The position numbers and the translations under genes are program-made. The notes beneath the pieces are model-generated. The model was not told the origin of the DNA, made no database searches, and saw only the letters and a list, made by a program, of their open reading frames with translations. A stretch of 64,000 nucleotides of DNA, from positions 27,120-91,119 of the forward strand of contig MESQ01000001.1 of the NCBI GenBank assembly GCA_001771065.1, read 5' to 3'. The number at the start of each line of letters is the position of its first letter. Position 1 is the stretch's first letter. This document shows positions 9,675 through 17,610 of the stretch, piece by piece. This DNA comes from Burkholderiales bacterium RIFOXYD12_FULL_59_19 (GTDB taxonomy: Bacteria > Pseudomonadota > Gammaproteobacteria > Burkholderiales > Burkholderiaceae_C).

Positions 9675-10543
9675 GGGGGCAGATTGTAGAGACACAGCCA
9701 CTGAACCACCCAGTTGGGCAGGGCATCAGCAAGCGCGTGCTGCTCGGCCAGGCCCAGCACCGCAGCAGCGTGGTTCAGCGCCGCCAGCGGTTGCTGGCTG
9801 TCCAGCGCCTGGGCGCCGTTTTGTTTGCTGAGTTTTTCGCCATTGGGCCCCAGTACCAGCGGGGTGTGCAGGTAACGCGGGGTGGGCAAGAGCAGGGCGC
9901 GTTGCAGCAGAATCTGGCGGGCGGTGTTGTCGGTCAGGTCCTGGCCGCGCACCACGTCGGTGATGCCTTGGGCGGCGTCGTCTACCACCACCGCCAACTG
10001 GTAGGCAAAACAGCCGTCGGCACGCTTCAGGATGAAATCACCCACGTCAAGTGCCACATCCTGCCACTGGTCGCCCAGTCGGCGGTCTTGCCAATGAAAT
10101 GGGGGCTGCGCCTGGGTATTCAAACGCCAGGCGCGGGCTAACTTGCCATTCAAGCCATGGCGGCAGGTGCCGGGGTAAATCAGCGCGTCGTGGCGCGCCT
10201 TGACCTGGCCACTGTGCTGCAGCGCCAGCGCAATGTCACGGCGCGAACAGGCGCAGGGGTAGGCGTGGCCGCTGACCACCAGTTGGTCAAGCGCCTGCTG
10301 GTAAAGCGGCGCGCGCTGCGACTGGTAGACCGGCGGCTGGTCACTGTGCAGGCCGAGCGCGGCCAACTGCTGCAAGATGATCTGATCCATGCCGGGCAGA
10401 CAGCGTGTGCTGTCCACGTCTTCAATGCGCACCAACCACTTGCCGCTGTGGGCCCGCGCATCAAGCCAGCTGGCCAGCGCCGCCACCAGTGAGCCCGCGT
10501 GTAACGGGCCGGTGGGCGAGGGGGCGAAGCGGCCGATGTACAT
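9671..10543 (-). CDS. gluQ: Glutamyl-Q tRNA(Asp) synthetase
   Basis: A 290-residue truncated class I synthetase paralogue that attaches glutamate to queuosine at the tRNA-Asp anticodon wobble position. [15 protein letters not shown] carries the HIGH-like signature, KLSKQNGAQ is the KMSKS equivalent, and CACSRRD belongs to the zinc-binding segment. The anticodon-binding domain of full GluRS is absent, which separates it from gltX. Its stop overlaps the likely trmB GTG start. A palindromic repeat lies just upstream of its ATG (10560-10584). Confidence 0.95.
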   Translation of the reverse strand: MYIGRFAPSPTGPLHAGSLVAALASWLDARAHSGKWLVRIEDVDSTRCLPGMDQIILQQLAALGLHSDQPPVYQSQRAPLYQQALDQLVVSGHAYPCACSRRDIALALQHSGQVKARHDALIYPGTCRHGLNGKLARAWRLNTQAQPPFHWQDRRLGDQWQDVALDVGDFILKRADGCFAYQLAVVVDDAAQGITDVVRGQDLTDNTARQILLQRALLLPTPRYLHTPLVLGPNGEKLSKQNGAQALDSQQPLAALNHAAAVLGLAEQHALADALPNWVVQWLCLYNLPP

Positions 10544-10559
10544 TTTTTTGTGGGGTCAT

Positions 10560-10584
10560 GGCGGACTGAAGTCCGCCCTACAGG
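10560..10584. repeat. dispersed palindromic repeat, GGCGGACT-type unit
   Basis: GGCGGACTGAAGTCCGCC is a perfect 18-bp palindrome, followed by CTACAGG. It lies in the 57-base gap between the oxidoreductase stop and the gluQ start, both on the minus strand. Confidence 0.85.
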
Positions 10585-10600
10585 GTGCATGGCTGGTCGG

Positions 10601-11656
10601 CTAAACCACCGCCAGTGCCAGTTCCAGCCCCGACACAAACGCGTCTTCCACCCGGTGCCCCAAGCACCAGTCGCCGCACACGCCCAGGCCTTTTTTGGCG
10701 TCCCACAGGTGGCTTTTGCCCAGAGGTTGGACGGTTTTGGCATAAAGCCAGCGCTGGCTGTCGACGTGGGCCGGCTCGGCGCGGATGCCCGTTACCTCGG
10801 AAAAAGCCTTCAGCAGCTTGGCCTCGGCACGTGACGCGTCGTCGTGGATGTGCTCTTGCGACCAGGCAGGGCTGGCCTGGATGGTCCAGCGCTCAATGGG
10901 TTCACGCTTGGGTTTGCTCGACTCGCGCGCCAGCCAGGCAATGCGGTGGTGCGTGCTGCGCGCCGCGTTCCACTGCGGCCCCAGAGCCGACAGGCCGGGC
11001 TGCATGGCTTGCGGAAAAGCCAGCATCAGCGTCCAGCAGGGCGCCACCTTGACCTGGTCCAGCTGCTTGACCCAGGGCTTTTCCTGCTCGGAGGTCTGCA
11101 ACAGGCTCTGCGCCTGGGCACTGGGTATGGCCAACAACACGCCATCAAAACCAGAAAACACATGCTGCGTGCCGTCGAGCCCTTCGGTGCGTAATTGCCA
11201 TTTTTTGGCCAACAGCGCATCGGCTTCAATGCGGTTCACGCGCGTTTGTAGCTCGATGTGGCCGCCTGCCTCCAGCGGCGCGGCCCAGCCGTTCACCAGC
11301 GACTTCATGCCCGGCACCGCGACCCAGTGGGCGTCGTGGTTGGACAGGCCGGGGCCGGCCACATGGCCCAGCTCGTCGAGCACCTGCACGCTGTTGGCGC
11401 TCCAGCGCTTGCACAGCGTGGGTGTGGTCTCTAGGGCTTGCAAAAAACGTGGGTCGCGCGCGGTGAAATACTGGGCGCCGTGGTCAAACGAGCCAAAAGC
11501 GCTGCTGCGGGTCGCCATGCGCCCGCTGGTGCTGCGACTCTTCTCAAAAACGGTCACCTGGTGGCCGGCCTGCACCAGCGTGCGGGCGCAGGCAATACCA
11601 GCCATACCGGCGCCAATCACGGCAAAATGTCGGGGTGCGCGCTGCGTTGTTGTCAT
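10601..11656 (-). CDS. NAD(P)/FAD-dependent oxidoreductase (renalase-like amine oxidase fold)
   Basis: A 351-residue flavoprotein with an N-terminal dinucleotide-binding motif ([17 protein letters not shown], residues 11-27) and the [14 protein letters not shown] region typical of small FAD-dependent amine-oxidase-like proteins. [15 protein letters not shown] is a signature of the renalase-like bacterial subgroup. The C-terminal [19 protein letters not shown] is the second FAD-binding segment. Substrate is unknown; members are usually annotated only as NAD(P)-binding proteins. No signal peptide, so cytoplasmic. It precedes gluQ in the same direction with a repeat in between, so co-transcription is uncertain. 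Confidence 0.88.
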   Translation of the reverse strand: MTTTQRAPRHFAVIGAGMAGIACARTLVQAGHQVTVFEKSRSTSGRMATRSSAFGSFDHGAQYFTARDPRFLQALETTPTLCKRWSANSVQVLDELGHVAGPGLSNHDAHWVAVPGMKSLVNGWAAPLEAGGHIELQTRVNRIEADALLAKKWQLRTEGLDGTQHVFSGFDGVLLAIPSAQAQSLLQTSEQEKPWVKQLDQVKVAPCWTLMLAFPQAMQPGLSALGPQWNAARSTHHRIAWLARESSKPKREPIERWTIQASPAWSQEHIHDDASRAEAKLLKAFSEVTGIRAEPAHVDSQRWLYAKTVQPLGKSHLWDAKKGLGVCGDWCLGHRVEDAFVSGLELALAVV

Positions 11657-11765
11657 ATTTTTCTCCAGTTGGTAACAATTTATATGTCTTTGTGAATGTG
11701 ACCGACTTTACCAGTCAGGCGATGTGCTTTTTTTTTGGGGTTGGGGTTTGTGGGGGCCACAAATA

Positions 11766-11785
11766 CCTGAAACCCGCACTACAGG
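11766..11785. repeat. degenerate copy of the dispersed repeat at the LysR stop codon
   Basis: CCTGAAACCCGCACTACAGG resembles the right half of the repeat family (CCCGCCCTACA). The TAG stop of the LysR gene (11779-11781, minus strand) falls inside it. Degenerate, so lower confidence. Confidence 0.5.
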
Positions 11786-12714
11786 CCACGGTGGCGCTCC
11801 AGCAAGGCGGTGCGGGTGTTGGTGCACTCCAGTTGCGTCAGCCACCATTGCAAAGCGCGCCCGGTCGCGTTGCTGGCGGCGCGCCAGGCATAGTTAACAC
11901 GCACCACCCTGGGTGCACGCTCGGTTTTTTTCACCACCAATCGGCCGGTGTCAATGAACGGGCCAGCCATACAGTCGGGCAAAGACCCACAGCCCAGGCC
12001 GCGCAATTGGGCGTCCAGTTTGTCCTGCATGGTGGCCACGGTAAACACATCCTGCCCGCCCAGCAAGCCAATCGTCACGCCCCGGCCGCGGCTAATGGTG
12101 TCGGCCACGGCCACGGCACGGTGCGCCCGCATCACCTCATCGGACAGCGGCTCAGCGGCCTTGGCCAACGGATGGTGCGGCGCCACGGCATACACAAAAC
12201 GCACATCCCCCAGCGGCTTGGCATGAATCGCCGTGTTTTGCACCAGGTCGGGCACGCCCAACGCCAGATCGGCCTCACCGCTGGTCAGGGCCTCGAGCGT
12301 GCCCGACAGGGTTTCGTCGCGCAGGCGGATGCGGGTGGGCGGGTTCATGGCAAAAAAACTGTCCACCAACTCCATCACCGTGGCCTTGGCAATGATGCTG
12401 TCCACTGCCAGCGTCAGTTGCGGCTCCCAGCCCGTGGCCACACGTTTCACGCGGTTGGCCACCGCCTCCAGGTCTTCCAGCAAACGCTCGCTCTCTCGCA
12501 GCAACTCCTGGCCCGCCACCGTGGGCAAGGCGCGGCGCGAACTGCGGTCAAACAGCAGCACGTCCAGCGCGTCTTCAAGCTGGCGCACGCGGTAGGTGAG
12601 GGCGCTGGGCACCATGCCAAGCACTCGCGCGGCGGCGGCAAAACTGCCGGTGCTGGCAATGGTTTGCAACATGGCCAGGGCCTCAGGGGTCAAAACATTG
12701 CGGGCAATTTGCAT
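11779..12714 (-). CDS. LysR-family transcriptional regulator
   Basis: A 311-residue LysR regulator. The N-terminal winged helix-turn-helix is clear (LAMLQTIASTGSFAAAARVLGMVPSALTYRVRQLEDALDVLLFDR, residues 13-57), followed by a substrate-binding-type effector domain starting near residue 95 (LTLAVDSIIAKATVMELVDSFF). It is divergent from a pirin gene with about 105 bases between them, so by the usual LysR pattern it probably controls pirin and perhaps the flavodoxin gene. The effector is not predictable. The C terminus ends within a degenerate repeat copy. Confidence 0.93.
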   Translation of the reverse strand: MQIARNVLTPEALAMLQTIASTGSFAAAARVLGMVPSALTYRVRQLEDALDVLLFDRSSRRALPTVAGQELLRESERLLEDLEAVANRVKRVATGWEPQLTLAVDSIIAKATVMELVDSFFAMNPPTRIRLRDETLSGTLEALTSGEADLALGVPDLVQNTAIHAKPLGDVRFVYAVAPHHPLAKAAEPLSDEVMRAHRAVAVADTISRGRGVTIGLLGGQDVFTVATMQDKLDAQLRGLGCGSLPDCMAGPFIDTGRLVVKKTERAPRVVRVNYAWRAASNATGRALQWWLTQLECTNTRTALLERHRGL

Positions 12715-12819
12715 GGTGTGCTAGCTTTAATTCAAACGGATTGAATGATGCCATCAAAACGCTTGTTCTTTTTTACCTGGTTTTACAACTACAGTTGAGC
12801 TTACATAAGGAGATACGTG

Positions 12820-13521
12820 ATGCTCACACTCAGACCTTCCCAAGAGCGCGGCCATGCAGACCACGGCTGGCTCAAGTCGTTTCATAGTTTTTCGTTTGCC
12901 GGTTATTACGACCCGGCGCACATGGGCTGGGGCAACCTGCGCGTCATCAACGAAGACCGCGTGGCCCCCGGCAAAGGCTTTGGCACCCACAGCCACCGCG
13001 ACATGGAAATTGTGAGCTACGTCTTGCAGGGCGCACTGGCTCACAAAGACAGCATGGGCAACGTCAAATCGATTCCGCCCGGCGACGTGCAGCGCATGAG
13101 CGCCGGCACCGGTGTGCAGCACAGCGAATTCAACTTTGCGCCTGACGAGACCACGCATTTTTTGCAAATCTGGATCGAACCCAATGTGTTGGGCGTCGCA
13201 CCCAGCTACCAACAAACCACCTTTCCCGACGCTGCCAAACAGGGCCGCCTGTGCCTGGTGGCATCAAACGACGGCGCACAGGGTTCGGTCACCCTCAACG
13301 CCGACGCCCGCTTGTATGCCGGCCTGTTCGACGCCGGGCAAACTGCCACCCTTGCACTGGCCGCTGGTCGCAAATCTTATGTGCACCTGGTGCGCGGCGC
13401 CCTGAGCGTGAACGGTGTGGCCCTGCGCACCGGCGACGCCGCCATGCTGGCCGACGAACCCGAGGTGGTGCTTGCCGACGCGCAAGACGCCGAGGTGCTG
13501 GTGTTTGATTTGAATGCCTGA
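12820..13521 (+). CDS. Pirin family protein (bicupin; YhaK/quercetinase-like)
   Basis: A 233-residue pirin. The N-terminal cupin carries the metal-binding motif GFGTHSHRDMEIVSYVLQG and, further on, RMSAGTGVQHSEFN, giving the expected three His and one Glu ligands. The C-terminal cupin (VHLVRGALSVNGVAL) lacks metal ligands, as usual. Bacterial pirins act in redox sensing or have quercetin 2,3-dioxygenase activity. AAGGAGAT at 12807-12814 ends six bases before the ATG at 12820; a GTG directly before it is a less likely start. It is divergent from the LysR gene and followed by a flavodoxin-fold gene. Confidence 0.93.
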   Translation: MLTLRPSQERGHADHGWLKSFHSFSFAGYYDPAHMGWGNLRVINEDRVAPGKGFGTHSHRDMEIVSYVLQGALAHKDSMGNVKSIPPGDVQRMSAGTGVQHSEFNFAPDETTHFLQIWIEPNVLGVAPSYQQTTFPDAAKQGRLCLVASNDGAQGSVTLNADARLYAGLFDAGQTATLALAAGRKSYVHLVRGALSVNGVALRTGDAAMLADEPEVVLADAQDAEVLVFDLNA

Positions 13522-13530
13522 ACGGGCGCT

Positions 13531-13556
13531 TTGTCGACTTCAGTCCGCCCTACAAA
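13531..13556. repeat. dispersed repeat, hybrid copy
   Basis: TTGTCGACTTCAGTCCGCCC joined to TACAAA. The left half matches the GTCGACT unit and the right half the AGTCCGCC unit, so the palindrome is mismatched. It lies between the pirin and flavodoxin genes. Confidence 0.75.
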
Positions 13557-13602
13557 ATACCACTCACAGATACTTTTTTTTATTTTCAAAAGGACTTTCA
13601 TC

Positions 13603-14154
13603 ATGGCAAAAGTTGCAGTTGTTTTTCATTCAGGTTATGGCCACACCCTGCGCATGGCGCAATCGGTGGCTGATGGCGCCAACGCCCAGCTGGTAGCGAT
13701 AGATGCCGACGGCAACCTGACTGACGCAGGCTGGGCCACCCTGGACGAGGCCGACGCCATCATCATGGGCAGCCCCACCTACATGGGCAGCGTGAGCTGG
13801 CAATTTAAAAAATTCGCCGACGCCTCCAGCAAAGCCTGGTTCAGCCAAGCCTGGAAAGACAAAATCTTTGGCGGCTTTACCGCCAGTTCCAACATCAACG
13901 GCGACAAACACTCCACGCTGCACTACTTCATGACGCTGGCCATGCAGCATGGTGGCATCTGGGTCGGCACCGGCCTGCACTACAACAACACCAAAGCGGC
14001 GCTGCGCAGCGACGTCAACTACCTGGCCTCCAGCGCCGGCCCCATGGCGCAAACCCCCGGCGATGCCGGCGGCGCAGAAATGAACACCGGCGACCTTGAA
14101 ACCGCCCGTCTTTTCGGCCAGCGCGTGGCAGAGGTGGCTGCCAAATTTAAGTAG
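13603..14154 (+). CDS. Flavodoxin-fold NAD(P)H oxidoreductase (WrbA-like)
   Basis: A 183-residue flavodoxin-like protein. KVAVVFHSGYGHTLRMAQSV is the FMN phosphate-binding loop; AIIMGSPTYMGSVSWQFKKF and GGIWVGTGLHY match WrbA-type quinone reductases. The likely role is two-electron quinone reduction or FMN-dependent electron transfer. The ATG at 13603 (MAKVAVVFHSG) is preceded by AAAAGGA. With pirin and LysR it forms a small redox-response group. A palindromic repeat precedes it and a multi-unit repeat follows. Confidence 0.92.
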   Translation: MAKVAVVFHSGYGHTLRMAQSVADGANAQLVAIDADGNLTDAGWATLDEADAIIMGSPTYMGSVSWQFKKFADASSKAWFSQAWKDKIFGGFTASSNINGDKHSTLHYFMTLAMQHGGIWVGTGLHYNNTKAALRSDVNYLASSAGPMAQTPGDAGGAEMNTGDLETARLFGQRVAEVAAKFK

Positions 14155-14175
14155 GGGGTTTGTGGGGGGTGGGGT

Positions 14176-14258
14176 TTTGTAGGGTCGACTTCAGTCGACC
14201 TGGCGGACTGAAGTCTGCCCTACAAACGACCTGGTGGGTGCAAGTCCGCCCTACAAAT
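14176..14258. repeat. dispersed palindromic repeat, three-unit array
   Basis: TTTGTAGGGTCGACTTCAGT begins a first palindrome, followed by GGCGGACTGAAGTCTGCC and CTACAAA, then a third partial unit ending GTCCGCCCTACAAA. This is the longest copy and has the same order of units as the copy at 5728. It ends 36 bases before the rlmB start. Read in the rlmB frame it would give the peptide GGLKSALQ, the same as in the asparaginase tail apart from one residue. Confidence 0.87.
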
Positions 14259-14294
14259 ACCAACGGCTGGCACGAAGCCGCGATAATTGCGGGC

Positions 14295-15071
14295 ATGTCT
14301 ATTTCCAAAGTTCTGTTCGGCTTTCATGCCGTGGGTGTACGCCTGAAAACCGCGCCCAAATCCATCGTCGAAATTTACGTCGACCCGACCCGCCGTGACG
14401 CCCGCATGCGCCAATTTGTCGACAAAGTCAAAGAAGCCGGTGTGCGCTTGTTAGAGGCCGACAGCATGCGCCTGGCCAAGCTCTGCGGTAGCCACGGGCA
14501 CCAGGGCGTGGCGGCGCGGGTGCATGAGCTAACCCAAGTAACCTCGCTGGACGAATTGCTGGAGCAACTCGAAGCAAGCCAGCAGGAACTGCCAGTAGCT
14601 GAGCGTGTGCAGCCGCTCATATTGGTGCTCGACGGCGTCACCGACCCGCACAACCTGGGTGCCTGCCTGCGCGTGGCCGATGGCGCTGGCGTACATGCCG
14701 TCATTGCGCCCAAAGACCACGCGGCCGGCATCAACGCCACCGTGGCCAAAGTAGCCAGCGGCGCGGCAGAAACCGTGCCGTACTTCATGGTGACCAACCT
14801 GGCGCGCACCCTGGGCGAGCTCAAGGAACGCAACATCTGGATCATTGGCACCAGCGATATTGCCCCCAAAACGCTTTACCAGGCTGACCTAACAGGCCCG
14901 GTTGCGCTGGTGCTGGGCGCCGAGGGCGACGGCATGCGCCAGCTCACCGCCAAAACCTGCGACGAACTCATCAGCATCCCGATGCACGGCGCCGTGGAAA
15001 GCCTGAACGTGTCGGTGGCCAGCGGTGTCTGTCTGTACGAAGCGCTACGCCAACGCTTGCAGAAAAACTAG
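14295..15071 (+). CDS. rlmB: 23S rRNA (guanosine(2251)-2'-O)-methyltransferase
   Basis: A 258-residue SpoU/TrmH (SPOUT) methyltransferase. The N-terminal L30e-like substrate-binding region begins KVLFGFHAVGVRL. The three SPOUT motifs are DGVTDPHNLGACLRVADGAG, LVLGAEGDGMRQL and IPMHGAVESLNVSVASGVCLYEALRQ, which form the trefoil-knot SAM site. It methylates a conserved 23S rRNA guanosine near the peptidyl-transferase centre. The ATG at 14295 was chosen because upstream in-frame sequence is repeat DNA. A mobile-DNA graveyard follows. Confidence 0.95.
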   Translation: MSISKVLFGFHAVGVRLKTAPKSIVEIYVDPTRRDARMRQFVDKVKEAGVRLLEADSMRLAKLCGSHGHQGVAARVHELTQVTSLDELLEQLEASQQELPVAERVQPLILVLDGVTDPHNLGACLRVADGAGVHAVIAPKDHAAGINATVAKVASGAAETVPYFMVTNLARTLGELKERNIWIIGTSDIAPKTLYQADLTGPVALVLGAEGDGMRQLTAKTCDELISIPMHGAVESLNVSVASGVCLYEALRQRLQKN

Positions 15072-15076
15072 CACCG

Positions 15077-15284
15077 AAAAAGGGGACGCTACCCTGGAAA
15101 AGGGGACGCTACCCTTTAATTTAAAAACTGCCTTGTAAAGTTGACAACGGCCAGCGCAATCAGAATACCCATCATCCAGGACAGCTTGTCCATTTTTGCA
15201 TCCAAGCCGTTCATGCGCCACTCAACCTGATAAAAGGGTAGCGTCCCCTTTTACCTCCTGATAAAAGGGTAGCGTCCCCTTTTA
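15077..15284. repeat. cassette bounded by paired inverted repeats
   Basis: The core AAAAGGGGACGCTACCCT occurs twice on the left (15077-15095 and 15098-15117) and, inverted, twice on the right (15232-15252 and 15262-15283). The core itself is partly self-complementary (AAAAGGG with CCCTTTT). The roughly 115 bases between hold a 32-codon minus-strand ORF. The layout resembles a non-autonomous element. No transposase is present. Confidence 0.8.
15116..15214 (-). pseudogene. 32-codon remnant of a small coiled-coil/membrane protein
   Basis: The minus-strand ORF reads MNGLDAKMDKLSWMMGILIA then LAVVNFTRQFLN and stops inside the repeat. The pattern of a charged helix (LDAKMDKL) followed by a single transmembrane helix matches the C-terminal end of short proteins with a coiled coil and a tail anchor (DUF1640/XhlA-like in style). 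The usual upstream coiled coil is missing, so this is probably a truncated copy; it could also be a complete micro-protein. No good ribosome site precedes the ATG. Confidence 0.45.
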
Positions 15285-15316
15285 CCATTGGCCTTTCTCA
15301 ACAGCCTGTAGGCAGC

Positions 15317-15455
15317 GGACTATGTCGGGCAATGGACGTGAATTTGCCCAGCCCAGTATCTGATGCCCAATCATGATGGCACGCGTCACCAAATTGCAAG
15401 ACATAGTCCGGTTGGGTAGATAGTGGCGCCTATGTCGCTGGAGACATAGGCGCCA
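15317..15455. repeat. nested palindromes with CTATGTC/GACATAG arms
   Basis: GGACTATGTC (15317-15326) pairs with GACATAGTCC (15400-15409). Fifteen bases later is a perfect hairpin with 13-bp arms, TGGCGCCTATGTC and GACATAGGCGCCA, and a 6-base loop (15424-15455). The shared CTATGTC motif, twice in each orientation, looks like recombinase binding sites or the end of a mobile element. Confidence 0.75.
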
Positions 15456-15666
15456 TACAACAGCGATGCACTTGCTGCAGTCTGGCGAGCCCATTGAGGG
15501 AATCGCCCTCTGGCTGGGTCACGAGAGCCCGACAACCACCCACCATTACGTGGAGGCTAACCTCGCCATGAAGGAACAGGCGCTGGCGAAACTACAGGAT
15601 CCCAAAACCACCGCAGGGCGTTTTCGGGCTACTGACTCGCTATTGAAGTTCCTTAAGACGCTGTGA
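15451..15666 (+). pseudogene. tyrosine recombinase (integrase) C-terminal fragment
   Basis: The frame reads RHTTAMHLLQSG, then IEGIALWLGHESPTTTHHYVEANLAMKE, ending FLKTL. These are the Arg-box (RHT), the H/W-box (LGHES) and the catalytic tyrosine (HHYVEA) of phage-integrase-type recombinases. The N-terminal two thirds, including the first catalytic Arg, are missing; the frame upstream runs into the hairpin at 15424-15455. It is most like integrases found in mobile trios or beside IS91-like elements (inference). Nonfunctional as a recombinase on its own. Confidence 0.82.
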
Positions 15667-15840
15667 TTATGTGAATTGCACGGGCAGGTCGATTGCAAAT
15701 ATACCGGTCATCGACCTGCACATGCGAATTGAACTTCTCATAATTGGGAACTTCCCATAATGGTCGTCAAAAGACACCAAAAGCTGAGAGTCCCCCAGAA
15801 ATTTCCGGTGTGAGGCATAGCGTCGTTGGCTTCATGCGGT
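15667..15840. other. intergenic spacer between integrase fragment and recD
   Basis: Holds CAGGTCGATTGCAAATATACCGGTCATCGACCTG-type inverted repeat (CAGGTCGAT at 15686 and ATCGACCTG at 15709, 9-bp arms) and no credible ORF. The inverted repeat may be another recombinase site or a terminator-like stem without a U tract. Confidence 0.45.
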
Positions 15841-17610
15841 TCACAGATCAGTCAGCCCACCGCTGCGCAGCACTCGGGCCGCCACCGCGTGCCACAGCAC
15901 CTGTGCCTGCGGTACCACCAGCGTCAGTCGCGTTTTGGCCCGCGTCATGCCGGTGTAAAGCAGCTCGCGCGTCAGCACCGCCACCGGCCTGTCCGGCAAA
16001 ACCAGGGCGACATGGTCAAATTCGGAACCTTGCGATTTGTGCACGGTCATGGCAAAAACCGTTTCCACCGCGTCCAGCCTGGCTGGCAAGACCCAGCGCA
16101 TGCCGCCTTGACCGTCGGGGAACGCCACGCGCAGCCCCCTGGCATGATTCAGGCACAGGCCAACGTCGCCATTCATCAATTTGAGGTTGTAGTCATTGCG
16201 CGTCACCATCACCGGGCGACCGGCGTACCACCCCTCGCCAGGCAACCCCAGGCTGGCGGCAATGCGCTGGTTCAGGTAGTCCACACCCCAGGGGCCGTCA
16301 CGCACCGCGCACAGCACCTGAAAGCTGGCAAACGCCTTGAGTGCGGCCAGCGCCTGCGCGTCGTTGCAAACGCTGGATTTGAAGTTTTCAAGTTGTTGCA
16401 GCCACGCTTGCCAGCTCTGCTGCACCAGCGCCTTCAAGCGTGGGTCATGCGCCTGGCCAGGTTGCAGCCGGGTGACGCTGGCTGGCGCATCACGGCGCCA
16501 GTCAGGCGCTTGGCTCCACAGTCTGGCGACTCCGGCGCTGTCGCCCGCATTCACGGCGCGCGCCCATTGGCCGATGCCACTGTCGTCGGCAAAGCGGTGG
16601 CTCAGGCGCAGCATGACGGTTTGTTGTGCCAGGGCCGAGCCGTCACCAGCCCAGGCGCGCAAGCCGGCGCCGGTGGTTTGCGCCAGCCAGGCCAGCGTGT
16701 CAGGAGTGTAATTGCCCTGGTCGGCACCGGCACACAGTTGGCCCATCACGGCGCCGGCTTCGACCGAGGCCAGTTGGTCTTTGTCGCCCAGCAGGATCAG
16801 GCTGGCGCTCAAGGGCACGGCGGCCAGCAGGCGGGCCATCATGTCGAGGTCGATCATCGAGGCTTCGTCCACCACCACCAGGTCCACGGCCAACTCCGGC
16901 ACGGCGTCTTGCGCCAGGTTGCTGCGCACTTGCAGCAGTTTGTGCAAGGTGACGGCCTGGGTCGGGATGTGTTGCTGCAACTGGGTGGGCAGTTTTTGCA
17001 CCGCCGATGCGATCGATTCGCCCAGCCGGGCTGCCGCCTTGCCGGTGGGGGCCGCCAGCGCGATGCGCAAGGGCGTGGTTTGGCGTGCCGGGTCGGACTG
17101 CAGCAGAGCCAGCAGGCGCACCACGGTGGTGGTTTTGCCGGTGCCGGGGCCGCCGGTGATGAGTGTGAAGCGTTTGCGCGCGGCCAGGGCACAGGCCACC
17201 TTTTGCCAATCCGGGGCGGTGGTTTGCGCACCTGTATCGAACAGCTGCGACAGTGTTTCGCTCAGGTTTGCGGGCACAGGGCAGGGCTGCGCAAGACGGG
17301 CCGCAATCGAGGCGCGGATGTTTTGCTCGGCGCTCCAGTTGCGGCGCAGGTACAGGCGCGCACCGTCCAGCACCAGCGGGCTGTTGGGGCCGTTAATCCA
17401 GGGCAGGCTGGCCGCGCTCTGGCGCAATTCAGGCGCCAGCGTGCTCAGGTCCAGGCAGGCATGGCCCAGGCCGAACTGCTGGCTGACCCGGGCCGCCAGT
17501 TCGCCGTGCAGCGGGTTGGCGCTGGGTTGCACTTCTTGCAAAAATGCCACCAGCGCCCGGTCCAGTCCGGTCAGTGCCAGGGTGTCGGTTTCATTCAGTG
17601 AGGCGCTCAT
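15841..17610 (-). CDS. recD: Exodeoxyribonuclease V alpha subunit
   Basis: A 589-residue RecD, the fast 5'-3' helicase of RecBCD. Walker A is LITGGPGTGKTTTVVRLLALL, Walker B is VVVDEASMIDLDMMARLL, and the C-terminal UvrD-like motifs FAMTVHKSQGSEFDHVALVLP and LLYTGMTRAKTRLTLV are present. The ATG at 17610 overlaps the recB stop (ATGA). It is the last gene of the recC-recB-recD run, next to mobile DNA remnants. Length is normal and no frame disruption is seen. Confidence 0.96.
   Translation of the reverse strand: MSASLNETDTLALTGLDRALVAFLQEVQPSANPLHGELAARVSQQFGLGHACLDLSTLAPELRQSAASLPWINGPNSPLVLDGARLYLRRNWSAEQNIRASIAARLAQPCPVPANLSETLSQLFDTGAQTTAPDWQKVACALAARKRFTLITGGPGTGKTTTVVRLLALLQSDPARQTTPLRIALAAPTGKAAARLGESIASAVQKLPTQLQQHIPTQAVTLHKLLQVRSNLAQDAVPELAVDLVVVDEASMIDLDMMARLLAAVPLSASLILLGDKDQLASVEAGAVMGQLCAGADQGNYTPDTLAWLAQTTGAGLRAWAGDGSALAQQTVMLRLSHRFADDSGIGQWARAVNAGDSAGVARLWSQAPDWRRDAPASVTRLQPGQAHDPRLKALVQQSWQAWLQQLENFKSSVCNDAQALAALKAFASFQVLCAVRDGPWGVDYLNQRIAASLGLPGEGWYAGRPVMVTRNDYNLKLMNGDVGLCLNHARGLRVAFPDGQGGMRWVLPARLDAVETVFAMTVHKSQGSEFDHVALVLPDRPVAVLTRELLYTGMTRAKTRLTLVVPQAQVLWHAVAARVLRSGGLTDL

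Noticed and set aside
11635..12744. 369-codon plus-strand ORF across the LysR gene
   Set aside because: Antisense shadow of a clear LysR protein; composition dominated by Gln, His, Ala and Gly with no domain.
15282..15494. 70-codon minus-strand ORF in the mobile-DNA region
   Set aside because: It overlaps the palindrome array and integrase fragment, has no ribosome site and no recognisable domain.
15826..17601. 591-codon plus-strand ORF antisense to recD
   Set aside because: It is a GC-rich shadow frame; its His/Gln/Gly-rich composition is not protein-like, while recD on the other strand has all helicase motifs.
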